Shown in pieces: positions 1-10,721 of a stretch of DNA of 64,000 bases (its first letter is position 1; each line of letters starts with the position of its first letter). Source of the DNA: Guadua angustifolia (taxonomy: Eukaryota > Streptophyta > Magnoliopsida > Poales > Poaceae). The stretch lies in the NCBI GenBank assembly GCA_036346375.1, contig CM070510.1, positions 66,374,376 to 66,438,375 of the forward strand, written 5' to 3'. Position numbers and translations under genes: made by a program. Below the pieces are notes generated by a model, which was given only the letters and a program-made list of their open reading frames with translations, was not told the DNA's origin and did no database searches.

Positions 1-1
1 T

Positions 2-112
2 GACTATGATTCCGATCTGCACCCAACACAGTACGGGGATGACCCTGATCTTGTTAATTCTGTTGTGGACAGCCCGGATTCCTGTGGCGGTAGCGACTGG
101 TCTATCGAGTGA
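2..112 (+). CDS. 3' terminal coding fragment of an unidentified gene
   Basis: The first bases of the window read as an open frame of 36 codons closed by TGA at 110-112. The peptide is acidic and rich in Asp, Ser and Pro, and ends in G-G-S-D-W-S-I-E, which looks like the tail of a real protein rather than random DNA. The following sequence (to about 350) is T-rich and plausible 3' UTR. I do not recognise the family. It lies upstream of the PIF/Harbinger element and could be a host gene or another transposon gene. The 5' part is outside the window. Confidence 0.4.
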   Translation, partial: DYDSDLHPTQYGDDPDLVNSVVDSPDSCGGSDWSIE

Positions 113-737
113 TCGAGTCCGATCGGTCTTGGCATCTGGGCTAGGTTTATTACCGACTGAACGATGATTTTGCGGTTTGTACTGCTATGTTGAAATTTGT
201 TGTGTCAAACCTTCAGTGTTGTCGGAATGAGTCGGCTCTAAGGATTTTTGGTATTTAGATGGTCTATTCTAACGTATGAACTGAGATGTGCAATGTATTT
301 TTATGAATTTCAATGTCGTCGTGTGTGATTGTGTGACGTATGTCCATGACACTGTGACTGGCAATCTATTAGTTTGGGGGGTTCATTTTCCTTTTGTGTG
401 ACTGGACTGCCATGCTACAACGAAAATGTTTCTGACATGTGCTTATTACTAGCGAAGGCTTTTGATGTGATGAGGGCATTAAGCTTAACATCCTTGTACT
501 ATTTAATCAGTTGGTTTGCTATCAATGTTTACAGATATATATTGGTGACTGATCTACATGTAGTGTTAGTATTGTACAAGCTACCAGGACACATCATGTG
601 GCAGTACAGAAGTAACCTTTCTTTTTTCTTAGAAGGGGGGAAAATACCAGATTTCACACGGTAAAACCAAAAGTAGATAATATGTTGGATTGTTTTTCTT
701 GATGTAAATCTGTCCGGTTTGGGATGTGTGTTTGTGT

Positions 738-838
738 GAGGAAAAGAAATTGCTTGACTTGAGTATTGTGATTATTTGCCAATTCTGCCTTGAGGAAAAG
801 AAATTGCTTGACAACTTTATTTGCCAATTCTGACTTGA
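738..838 (+). repeat. Imperfect tandem duplication, about 50 bp unit
   Basis: The string gaggaaaagaaattgcttga starts at 738 and again at 792. Each copy is followed by a related segment ending in atttgccaattctg. The copies differ by a few substitutions and a short length difference. Confidence 0.7.
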
Positions 839-900
839 GTATCCATTGTTTGTTGTGAAGTAAAACAGAATGGAGTGTCTGTTCTGAAGTAAAACAGAAA

Positions 901-1054
901 GGGACTCCATACCAGATTACTAAAACAGCTCTGAGGTGTCTGTTTGATCTTTTGATTTTGCAGCTTGCAATATTCGATGAAATATGTTGCATTCAAAACC
1001 AGATCTCTATAATAGTGTACAAGTCCATGGTTTACTAATCTGGTATGGAGTCCC
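901..1054. mobile_element. Short inverted-repeat element (MITE-like)
   Basis: The 24 bases at 901-924 and 1031-1054 are inverted copies with about one mismatch. The outer end reads gggactccataccagatta from both sides. This gives a 154 bp unit with terminal inverted repeats and no coding capacity. I see no clear target-site duplication, so it may be an old MITE or a simple inverted duplication. Confidence 0.5.
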
Positions 1055-1680
1055 ATATTGCTGTCTGTGCATGCTTGACTTCTTGCAAAGCAATTTCAGG
1101 CCAATTGTTAGTTCGGGCATACACAAAAACATCTCTTTCTTTTGTCAGATGGTTTGTCTTTGTTTAGCTGCCTCGGATATTGCAGTTGTTGTGTCCAACT
1201 TTACATTTTATTTCACATTCCCGAATGAACTGCACAGGTATACTGAATTGTCCATTTTATCCTCAGTGCAGATTGTCTATGTTTCCTACATGTATGCAAT
1301 CGGTTACAGTTCACACTGCCTGCACCGATTACAGCAAATATTATCAATGATCTTTACAGTTCCTGCATCAGATTGGTTGCCACACTGCCTGCACCGATTG
1401 AAAATTCTAGTTATATTTTTTGACTTCATTCATTCGAATTGCCCTCCTCATATATGTCTCTTCTTTTTAACAAATGTTACTGACATTAGTTATGTATATA
1501 ACCTATTTGGTTTCTAACCATAGCAGGGAAGAAGTTATGGATCCATTCTTCACGGAGTACATGCGGGATGAGTCCGATCAGATATGTTGGCCTTCGCCAT
1601 CAATTCCTGCACTGAACAACAATGATGATGGCAGTGTCCCCCCTCCACCAGCTGATACTACAGGGCATGCACCTACCATG

Positions 1681-4600
1681 TGTAGGGTCGAGGATGCGCC
1701 TAGAGGGGGGTGAATAGGCGTTTTACAAAATTTGATCGCTCACTAAATAATTTGCTCTAATCAACCCCTATGTCAAACCTAATCAAAGATATATGCGGAA
1801 GCGATAAATAGGTTTTGACAATTAAAGCCTAAATCAACTAGGCTCACTAGTGCACTTAACTTAATTATGTCTCTACACAAGAATTGCTATATTGAACAAC
1901 TAATTAATACTAAGCAATTCTAGATACTATCAAGTAATTGAACAATATACAATAAATGTAAATACTTGAAAGTAAAAGAGACAAGAGGCAAACGATGTTT
2001 TTCCGTGATGTTCGGAGACTTGCGGTCTCCCTAGTCCACGTTGAGGCAAGCCCACACTTGGACCGGCTCCGCCGAGCACCGCCTCTTTCCACTAGTCGTG
2101 GTTTTTCACGCTCGCAGCGTAGGCTCAACCCGAACCTTCACAAACTTGCCGGGCTTCTCACACCTCGAGAGCTCCGCAAGACGACGCCCACGCCTGCCTA
2201 GGAGTCGGCAACCTCCAAGAGTAACAAGCCGCTCCTTGCTTGAACTTCACCGAGCACAACGGATGCGCTCCCGGTGATCACCAAGTGCAACACATGCACA
2301 AGGACCTCACTCAAGTGCAACACATGCACAAGAGCCTCTCAAACCCACTCCTAATTGCAACACATGCAATTAGTTCACTATTAAGCTCAAGAAGCAAAGG
2401 GAGAAGAGCAACACATGCAAACAACTCCCACACACAGCAACAACCCTACCCCAACACCCCTAAGGCCTCCTTTTATAGCCACAATGCCAAAACTAGCCGT
2501 TGGGGGCAGATTAGTAAAATGACCTTTTTGGTATTACCGCCAGTAGCCCCAACGGCCGGCCAGCGGATATATTCCAGTACTACCGCCTCTCGAGTCTTGG
2601 TAGTACCAAGACTTATGTAGTACCGCCCCACCGAAGCGGTAGTCTTGGCCTTGCCACCAGAAAATCACGCCAAGATCGCTAAAAGCTACTGGTGCCATAG
2701 GCCGGTAGTATCAAGATTTATGTACTACCGCCCATGCACAGCGGTAGTGCCGGCCACCCAGGAGAAAAACCAATTCGACTCCGAAATCTATTTCTCCAAA
2801 AACCGAAACCCATTCTTTGAGCCTTTAGATGATCAACACATGATCATACACACGTGCAAAACACATTTGCACCAACTTAGCTCATGCTCAAAGAATTTCA
2901 ACCATATTGCAAAAACACATTTCGCAATCAACTCAAAGACTATTTGCAAAACGTATTAAGCAAATCAAATTCGAGTTTATGAGATTAATCCCCCTAACCA
3001 TGTGAAGGTCAACACAAGACCCGGTCAACTTGCCAACACCCGTTGCAAGCCCCACTCACATGCTCTCGGGATTCCGGACTCATAAACCTCGGTTTATTCG
3101 ACAACTGAACTTGCAAATAACATAATAAACACATTTCATGCTTGAGCACTACTCTTTGCAACACATGCAAAAGTCTAGCTCCAAGCAACATCAAATCAAG
3201 ATGCATGAACTCTTCTAATTGCAACACATGCAATTCTCTAGTTCCATGCAACACCAAAACCAACTTCACACCAAAACCAAACATTCAACTAAAACCAAAT
3301 CACACGTATGAGCTCTTTACTCGCAACACATGCAAGCCTCTAGCTCCATACAACCACACAAACATCAAATCATGCTTGAGCTCTCTCCTTTTGCAACACA
3401 AGCAAAACTTAGCTCCAAACAACACCAAGGTTTTATAAAGATGTTTTGAAACGGAAAACAAAGCATGAAGCTTCAACATTCGCAACACATGCAAAAGTGA
3501 ACTTCACGCAAAAGCCAACGCACTAGCTTATCACTTCTTGCAACACATGCAAATCAAAGCATTATGCGAAAACCAAATGCAACCAAGCATAAGTTTAACC
3601 CATTCGCAACACATGCCAAATGGTTAACTCATATGCAAAAACCAAATCAAATAAGATTTGAGCTTGAGTGAACGTGGATTGAGATCACCAACACATGATG
3701 AAGCTCAAGCAAAGGGAACGACCCCTCTTAATAGCACGGCGATAAAAACCTTAGACTCAAAGACTACAAAGTCCTTAGCCTATCTAATTATACCTTCGCC
3801 GCCCGCAAGCAATCCCCTTTGGGGTCTTTATGATCTTCGCATATTTGCTCTCTCGGGATATCACTCGACTCCTCTTCTTAACTTCGGGATCCACTCTTGA
3901 CGCCCATCAACTCATGATGTCGTCCTTGTCCCGTTCTCATCATCTCATCCATCTTTGGACCTAACTCAATCACAACTCATACAAATAGTTAGTCCAAGAT
4001 GCATGGTTGTCTCAATTATCTCTTGCACTCCATTAACACATAATGGATGCCTTTAGATCAATTGAGCACAACCTAAATCAATTGAAATGATTGTAAATGT
4101 GTCTTAAGTATAATAATGCAACACATGCTTAATTATACTTAAGAACTATCCATTTGTCCTTAATTAATCATGGAACACCATCAACACATGATGAAGTATT
4201 CTTTAATGATTAATAAGACAAATGAACTCAATTTAAATTTTCATTTAAATTGATATGAGTATATATATTAACTACACAAGTTTTCATATACTCATGTTGA
4301 TGAAAAGTAATGATCCATTATATGTAAACTATATGGAAATGATCATTACTCTAAGTCATCAACTATAGAATAAACTCCACATGTATATGTGCATAGATAT
4401 AATTGACTTGGATATAATATGCACATATTCAATTTTATTGCATTGGAGTATATCCCATATTACCATGAGTATACTATAACTAGGCAATTCAAATATATAC
4501 TCAAGGATTTAGTTTCTTTGTCTCGATCCTTCTATGTGTCAATAAAGAATCGATCAATACAAAGAGACTTTCAAGTTAAACTACAAACTCCCCCTAAATA

Positions 4601-4900
4601 TGTGCATCCATGTAATATATGGATTGGGAAACATGATACACATTTTGTGGTTATTTCAATGGGAACATTCATACTTTAACTTGACTCCAAAGTATGCAAC
4701 TTAATACTAGAATGAATATGCAAACATGCCTTGGGTTTTCCATTTTTCAATGCGATGAGACTAATCAAAGATATTCTTAATTAAACAAGTTAGTCTCGAT
4801 ATAAGATTTGTCATTAATAACAATATCGCATTAGGGGATAAACTTAATATTAGATTTGTCATTAACACCAAAACCATAGCTAATGAAGGTTGAACTTACA
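1681..4900 (-). mobile_element. Solo LTR (3,220 bp), probably Copia of the Sire/Maximus type
   Basis: The segment starts TGTAGGGTCG and ends ACTTACA, so it has TG...CA ends, and it is flanked on both sides by the 5 bp duplication CCATG (1676-1680 and 4901-4905). It holds no gag, pol, primer-binding site or second LTR, as expected for a solo LTR. Read on the minus strand it ends with a tract like CACCCCCCTCTAGGCG just before the terminal CTACA. I recall this as typical of the 3' end of long Copia LTRs in grasses that use a TGGTATCAGAGC primer site; on that basis the LTR points to the minus strand. The boundaries come directly from the sequence. The family assignment is recall-based inference. 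Confidence 0.8.
2286..4195 (+). repeat. Dispersed CAACACATG motif cluster inside the solo LTR
   Basis: The nonamer CAACACATG, usually followed by CA or CAA, recurs about fourteen times across this interval (for example near 2289, 2321, 2357, 2409, 3158, 3221, 3333, 3481, 3539, 3605, 3690, 4120 and 4181). Spacing is irregular, with short blocks of related sequence between copies. It looks like a decayed minisatellite belonging to the LTR. Confidence 0.7.
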
Positions 4901-6258
4901 CCATGGATGGCCCGCGAGCTAGGCTGTCCGTAAGGAAGAAGGGGGACAAACCAAAGTCGAAGACCGACAGGACGAAATGGACTGCTGAGGAGGATGAGGT
5001 CCTAGTCAGCGCTTTGGTTGAATGTGAGCCAGGACCCCATTGTGGGCAAAGACCAATCATCTGAAACCTACTGGACTCGGATTGCGGATTATTTCAAAAC
5101 GCATGACACAAAGCATGGCACCGAACGATCCACAAAGGCTATGGTGAACCACTGGGCGTTGATCAATGAGTCAGTCAGTAAGTACTCTGGGTATCTCAAT
5201 CAGATTGATGGTTTGAACCAGAGTGGTACCACCGAGCATGACAGGGTAAGAATTGTACGCACTTCATTACTTTTCAGACTGTCGCACTACAATGTACTAA
5301 TGCACTGTTGTACACATGTCCTTTTCAATTGCATGGACAGATGGCCCATGCGGCGAGGATGTTCCAGGACGTTGAGGGGAAGGCCTTTGCATTTCAGCAC
5401 TGTTGGGTGATTCTAGCAGATCACCCAAAGTGGGCTGCGCACTTGGGCAACAAGAGGCAAAGGACATTGCGCGACGGACCTCGTGGTGATACTCCAGGGG
5501 GGTCGACCAACAGTACCGACCAGCTCGACCCTGTTGGTTCATGTGACGAGTCCACAAGACCCATAGGCCGGGATGCAGCCAAGGCGGCGAGGAAGAGGGC
5601 TAGTACCAGCAGTGCGTCATCAGTGGGTGCCTATACTGAGCAGTTCGACAAGATCAGCCAAGCCAAACACGAAATGGTAGATATAAAGCGTCGACAAGTA
5701 CACTTGATGGAGTTGGCGGAGGACGAGAGGATTATGAACATTGATTTGAACAACCTGACAGGTTCGGTGCGTGAGTATTATCAAAAGTGCCAGGAAGAGA
5801 TATTGAGGAGGCTGTAGAGCGACCTTCCTTGATTGATTGCTTATCCCATGTGTGTTTGGTAACCTGCTCATTATCATGACTGTGTGCATGGACTTCGCTA
5901 CTGATGTGATGGCTTGTTGTTTCATGGATGATGGTATTGTGTGTATGGACCTTTTGTTATGTTCTGTTATATTATGAGACTTTGTTTTATGAGATGTTGT
6001 GTTTACGTTATTAGATGTTGTGTTGTGAGATGTTGTGTTTGCTCGGTCCTTGTTGAGTGTATGGAACTTCTGTAATTGCTCTGTGATATGTCATGACACA
6101 AGGTCAGCAGAGCTGACACGCTGGATTTATTATTAAACGTAACATGCGTACATGACACGCTCACACAAAAGGGTTCAGAACAATACATGACAAGCTCACA
6201 TAAAAGGGTGCATGACACTCTCAGGAACAATCATCGACATCACGCTTAGACGATAGTA

Positions 6259-8241
6259 CTACTCGCTGTGGCGTGCCCAAAGGTGTTCGACTAGGTCCGA
6301 CTGCAATCGATGGTGCAGTTCGCGGTCTCTCCGCCTTTGAGTTGCTTCGATGCAGTGCAAGACTGACCCTCCGGGTGACGTCCCTGTCACGGCCGGGGTA
6401 CCCATGTAGTCGAAGGACTCGTCCTGAGCTGGACCGTCCCTCTCGTCCTCGATGATCATGTTATGTAAAATGATGCATGCAGTCATTATGTACCAAAGTG
6501 TCGTCTGATTCCAGCAACGACCGGGACCTCGTACAATGGCAAACCTGGCCTGCAGTACTCCAAAAGCTCTCTCGACATCCTTCCTCGCTGCGGCTTGCAT
6601 CGTGGAGAAGTGCATCCTCTTCTTTCCCATTGGGGCAGCAATGGCCTTCACGAAGGTGGCCCACTCAGGATATATCCCATCGGCGAGGTAGTATCCCATG
6701 TTGTACTGGTTTCCGTTGACGGAGTACCAGACCTCCGGAGTTGAAGCATCATTATCCCTGGAAAATATATTAGAACGATGCAGCACATTAATGTCATTCA
6801 AGCTACCAGGCATCCCAAAGAAGGCGTGCCATATCCATAGGTCGTATGAAGCCACCGCCTCCAGGACTATGGAAGGCTTCCGGGTATGCCCTGTGAAGGC
6901 CCCCTGCCATGCTTTAGGGCAGTTCTTCCAAGTCCAGTGCATACAATCGATGCTACCAAGCATCCCAGGGAAACCTCTCTGCTCCCCAACTTGTAGGAGT
7001 CTAGCCGTGTCAGCTGTGTTCAGAGAACGGAGGTACTGCTCGCCGAACACCTCCACCACCGCCCTTACGAACTTCTTCAGAGCTAGGAGCACAAGATTTC
7101 CCCAATCCACGGTACTCGCCCACACCGCCGCCAGGACACCGACGCTAGTCTGCGGATAGCGGCCGTCATCTTCTGCAGAGGGTTCAAGCCGAGCTTCCCG
7201 GTGGCATCCCTGGTTTGCGTGAACCAATCGTCGTGGCCTTCGACCGCTTTGGCTATGCGTATAAACAGGGATCGGCTCATCCTAAACCTGCGTAACTAGG
7301 GATGGCAATCTTACCCAATTACCCGTGTACCCGCGGGTAAAAACCCTAATAGAGGTGGGTATATTTCTCTTTTATTACCCGCGGGTATGTTTATGGGGGC
7401 CAAACTCTACCCGACGGGCAAACGGGTATGGGTATGGGGGAGCTTCACCCGTACCCGTTCCGCCCGATTACCCGCCATAACCTATTGATATACGGGCTAG
7501 AACAGGTACCCAGTTGGCTCCTTGATCCCTATTTTGTGGTAACTCATTTCAATAATTGTTGAACTTGAGCATCTATGTATTATTTGTCTGCATATAATAT
7601 TTTAATTCTTATTCTCATGTACATTTGAAATTTTTAATCATTGATAATCATTCTTTAATCCATAGAATGTAGCTAATACCCATAACTTCATCAAAAAGAT
7701 TGTATTAATACCATAACTCATTAGCTCCTAGTGCCATTTGGTTGAAAAGATTGTTGATGGTGGACTCGCGGGTATCGGGTACCCGCGGGCGACGGGTATG
7801 GGCGAGATTTTTCGCCCGCGACCCTTCGCGGGTATACCTGTGGGAGAGATTTTGGTTCGCGGGCATGGGTATGGACGAGTACTACCCGTACCCGTTGCAC
7901 CCGATTGCCATCCCTATGCGTAACACAATATCATACGAATTGAAAGAACAATAAACATGACCTATGCATCATCCATTTTCGTGACATGTTCGGGTTTAGT
8001 ACCTCCGCCTGAACAATGTGTGCCCATACACAGGGGGAGTCGCGAAGTAATCAGCATAGAGTCTAGCTGCTCCTTCACGGTGACCTCTGTTCGTAACTGC
8101 ATGTCCCGGAACCGACCCCCTTCGACGGATTCTAGATTCCGCCTCCTCCTCCTCCACTACCGCTGCCATGAGAATGAGGACCTCGTCGTCATCACTTGAC
8201 GACGACAAGTACTCACGACTCAATGGATTCAAAGAACTCAT
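6259..8241 (-). pseudogene. PIF/Harbinger DDE transposase (ALP1-like), frameshifted
   Basis: The proposed start is the ATG at 8241 (MSSLNPLSREYLSSSS). Exon 1 (8003-8241) ends in the family motif around R-R-G-S-V-P-G-H-A, L-Y-A-D-Y-F and F-R-R. A 715 bp intron (7288-8002, donor AG|GTACTA, acceptor CGCAG|G) restores R-R-F-R-M-S-R-S-L when removed; a hAT MITE lies inside it. Exon 2 (6259-7287) carries the DDE_Tnp_4-type core: G-S-I-D-C-M-H-W (first Asp), G-S-L-N-D-I-N-V-L (second Asp) and V-E-R-A-F-G-V-L-Q (Glu), and ends L-W-A-R-H-S-E. Between about 7165 and 7080 several small indels change the frame, so the N-terminal and catalytic parts are out of phase and this copy cannot make an intact transposase. 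Confidence 0.88.
7297..7916. mobile_element. hAT-type MITE, 620 bp, TSD TGCGTAAC
   Basis: The two ends are inverted copies of TAGGGATGGCAATC, and the 8 bp TGCGTAAC occurs on both sides (7289-7296 and 7917-7924). An 8 bp duplication with these ends is diagnostic of the hAT superfamily. The arms are rich in ACCCGCGGGTA-like sequence; the middle is AT-rich and non-coding. It sits in the transposase intron, almost touching its 3' splice site. Confidence 0.92.
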
Positions 8242-8498
8242 GGTTACGCTCAATGGGTGAGTTCCTGAGATTGGCAAAGGGGTGTGAGTGACTAACATGA
8301 TGAATGGAACCCCTCAATATATAGAATTGCTGGCTAGGATGAGAGAGGATGAGGTAAAGTTAGGTACTTTTGGGAAGGGAATGGAATGGGGAAAGGAATC
8401 TGTTGCAGTGCTTTGCTATGAAGGGAATGAAAACTGGGAAGAGAATCCCTTCAGGGGCTGGGAAGGGAATGAAGGAAGGGAAACCCTTGGAGATGGTC

Positions 8499-8869
8499 TT
8501 AGGCCCCTTCCTGCACTCAACGACAGCGTGAAGAAGGTCATGTTCTACTGTTGAGGCTCCAGAATCTTGTGCTGCTTGACTAACAAGTAGCCTCCATGTC
8601 CCATTTGCTTCTTGTGGTTGTTAACCGTGCGAAGGCGTCAATAATAATCTGTTACCAAGTATGCGTCCTGTTGTGGCACTCCGATTTCTAATCCGAGGCC
8701 ATGCCATATATGCTGGTCCATGTTTCCTTAGGTACTCCGTTCTATTTTGCATTTCCCTCAGACTCTATTTTTGATGAGGTTGGTTTGCCTTGGACTCTAT
8801 CTGTACTCTATTGATTTATAGACTTGTTTTGGAATTTTTGTGTGTCAATTTTTATATTTGCGTTTGGAT
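8499..8869. other. Stretch without recognised features
   Basis: Flank to the right of the PIF element. I see no gene, repeat or element boundary other than the TTA target site at its left edge and the start of a truncated LINE at its right edge. Confidence 0.5.
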
Positions 8870-10209
8870 GTGCCATAGCAATCTACCATATTACCGTCCT
8901 GCCGGTCTCCAAATGGCTAATAAAAAAATTGGACAGGATCAGAAGAAGCTTTATCTGGAGAGGAGACACAGACTGTTTAGCTGGTTACTGTCTTGTGAAT
9001 TGGAAAAAGGTGTGCAGACCAAAGAAACTGAGGGTCTAGGGCTAAAAGACTTGGAGTGCTTTGCTAGGGCCCTAAGACTCCAATGGTTATGGCACGAGTG
9101 AAAAGACAGGCAAAAACCTTGGGTAGGAATAATGGATACCCCTTGAAATAACATCGACAGGTCGCTCTTTCGGGCGTGCACCTCTGTCTCACTAGGGGAT
9201 GGCAAGACAGCAAGATTCTGGACGTCCCCATGGCTCAACACGAGATCGCCAAAGGAGATTGCGCCACAATGCTTCCACCTGGCCCGAGTGAAGACGAGAT
9301 CGGTCTTCGATGAGCTTCGCCTGGCTGCATGGGTTAGAATTCTTCAGAGGATCACTCAGGATACACAATTATATGAATTTTTCATTCTCTGGCAAGTCAT
9401 CTGTCAGGTGCAGCTAAGTCAAGACGCTTCGGACAGCATTACCTGGAAATGGATGTCAGATGCACAATACTCAGCAAAATCAGTTTACTTGACCCAGTTC
9501 TGCGGGGCGGTGACTGACAAAAGCTACAGGTTAGTTTGGAAAGCCAGTGCAGACAGCAAATGCAAATTCTTTGTGTGGCTTTTTCTCCAAAACAGGATTC
9601 TCACGGCAGACAGGTTAGCAGCTAGGGGGTGGCCAAATTTAGGAGCATGCCCGCTTTGTGGCTCGGAATCAGAAACAACAAATCATTTGTTGCTTTTTTT
9701 CCCGTTTACAAAGCAAGTTTGGAGGAAGGTTTTTCTCCTTATTTCCCTCGCAGCTCCCACAGCCTCACATGCAGCCGACATAGTGGTGGGTATCCATAGT
9801 GTAGCAGGTCACCAAAAAGGCCCGCAAAAATGTTAACGACATCCTCATCTTTTCCTTCTGGAATGTTTGAAAAGAGATGAACGCAAGAATTTTCTCAAAC
9901 ATTTATAGCTCGCCCTAGTCCGTTTTCTTCCGCATATCGCAAGACGTCATTGATCGGAGGGTGGCGACCCAGGTGCATCCTCAAACAAGAAGCTGAGGCA
10001 CGACAGGTGCCGATATCCTAGTAGTGGCTAGTTAAATTCGGTGATAGGACAGGTAGGATTGGGCGGTTTACCACCGTTTGCTTTATGTGCTTTCTAAAGG
10101 TCCCTCATCGCCTCATCTTTTGTTTGTAAAAACTTTTGCCAAGTGTACTTTGCTTTTCCCTCTTTTCATGTATGGCAGAGCTCCTGCCGCTTATTTCAAA
10201 AAGAAAAAA
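8870..10209 (+). mobile_element. 5'-truncated L1-type LINE fragment with poly(A) tail
   Basis: Frame-broken translations match the C-terminal part of plant L1 ORF2. The region after the reverse transcriptase (I-K-K-L-D-R-I-R-R-S-F-I-W-R-G) is at 8920-8980. W-K-A-S-A-D-S-K-C-K-F-F-V-W-L and the zinc-ribbon C-P-L-C-G-S-E-S-E-T-T-N-H-L of the zf-RVT domain lie at about 9535-9690. A 3' UTR follows and ends in an A-rich tail (10197-10209). Endonuclease and reverse transcriptase cores are absent, as in a 5'-truncated insertion. Several stops and frameshifts mark it as old. No target-site duplication was recognised. Confidence 0.85.
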
Positions 10210-10404
10210 ATACTGCTTTTGAATGTTATATCAGGCTGATCTTTCGTGTTTTGGTTTATCATAGGATTCGCTTATACTTTGTAGGTAAGACCTTTATGTT
10301 GATTTTATAAAGTGATGGCTGCAATTTTTAGAAAGAAATGGAGCTTCCCGTTCTCAGCGGTCCAGTCAGCGGCGCTTAGAAATGTGTGGTGTGTGTGTTC
10401 TGAA

Positions 10405-10721
10405 CAGGGGCGAAGCCACATATGGCCCATGGGGTGCAGATGCACCCCCCTCAAAAAAAAATTTAGTTATTACCCCTATATCTTGGCCCTATATGCACCC
10501 CCCTCAGCCCAACATGCTGCACCCCCCTCGCCTCATGAAAATGAAAGAACGTAGATTTTAGGTGGATCAATCACAGAAGGTGTTAAAGACTCGAAATCAA
10601 ATTATGTATTTTGTCTATGTTTAGGTTCTTTTTCTCATCCAAATGTTCTTCATTAGATAAATATTTTTTATCACTTCTTTATGCTCGCACCCCCCTCTAT
10701 TTCTCTCTAGCTTCGCCACTG
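10405..10721. mobile_element. hAT-type MITE, 317 bp, TSD GTTCTGAA
   Basis: The left end reads CAGGGGCGAAGC and the inverted right end CAGTGGCGAAGC. The flanking 8 bp GTTCTGAA is repeated exactly (10397-10404 and 10722-10729). The interior has runs of GCACCCCCCTC and no coding capacity. It lies about 400 bp beyond the stop codon of the sucrose synthase gene. The MITE at 23547-24145 has similar ends. Confidence 0.9.

Larger units (their letters stand above)
113..1536. other. Non-coding stretch: possible 3' UTR and upstream region of the PIF ORF1 gene
   Basis: No convincing coding region. It holds a tandem duplication (738-838), a 154 bp inverted-repeat element (901-1054) and a repeated phrase cacactgcctgcaccgatt near 1312 and 1380. 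The last 50 bases look like a 3' splice site (pyrimidine-rich, ending in CAG) just before the ATG of the transposon ORF1 at 1537, so part of this stretch is probably a leader intron. I could not find the left terminal inverted repeat of the PIF element here. Confidence 0.4.
1537..5817 (+). pseudogene. PIF/Harbinger ORF1 (Myb/SANT-like, NAM-associated domain protein), disrupted
   Basis: Plant PIF/Harbinger transposons encode this DNA-binding helper, which works with the transposase. The first coding part (1537-1680) starts MDPFFTEYMRDESDQ and is cut by a solo LTR (1681-4900). The frame resumes in phase at 4906. A basic stretch and a SANT-like segment (R-T-K-W-T-A-E-E-D-E-V-L-V-S-A-L-V) follow. 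A one-base gain near 5020 then shifts the frame. The conserved part runs to 5245 (motifs T-Y-W-T-R-I-A-D-Y-F and M-V-N-H-W-A-L-I-N). A 95 bp intron (5246-5340, donor AGG|GTAAGA, acceptor GGACAG|ATG) separates it from the last exon (5341-5817), which carries the NAM-associated motif F-Q-H-C-W-V-I-L and a charged C-terminus. Sequence features and family match are clear. The insertion and the frameshift make it non-functional as it stands. Confidence 0.85.
1537..8498. mobile_element. PIF/Harbinger DNA transposon, degenerate, two convergent genes
   Basis: A plus-strand NAM-associated/Myb-like ORF1 gene and a minus-strand DDE transposase of the ALP1/Harbinger type face each other with about 440 bp between their stop codons, the two-gene design of plant PIF/Harbinger elements. 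The right end is placed at 8498: the sequence there reads, from outside inwards, GACCATCTCCAAGGG, next to a TTA (8499-8501) that fits the 3 bp target site of this superfamily. The matching left terminus was not found between 113 and 1536, so that end is undefined. The element was later hit by a solo LTR (1681-4900) and a hAT MITE (7297-7916). Both of its genes carry frameshifts. Confidence 0.75.

Noticed and set aside
2286..4195. CRISPR-like or satellite-like reading of the CAACACATG repeats
   Set aside because: Spacing is irregular, the repeat is only nine to eleven bases and the context is a plant LTR, so neither a CRISPR array nor a true satellite is supported.
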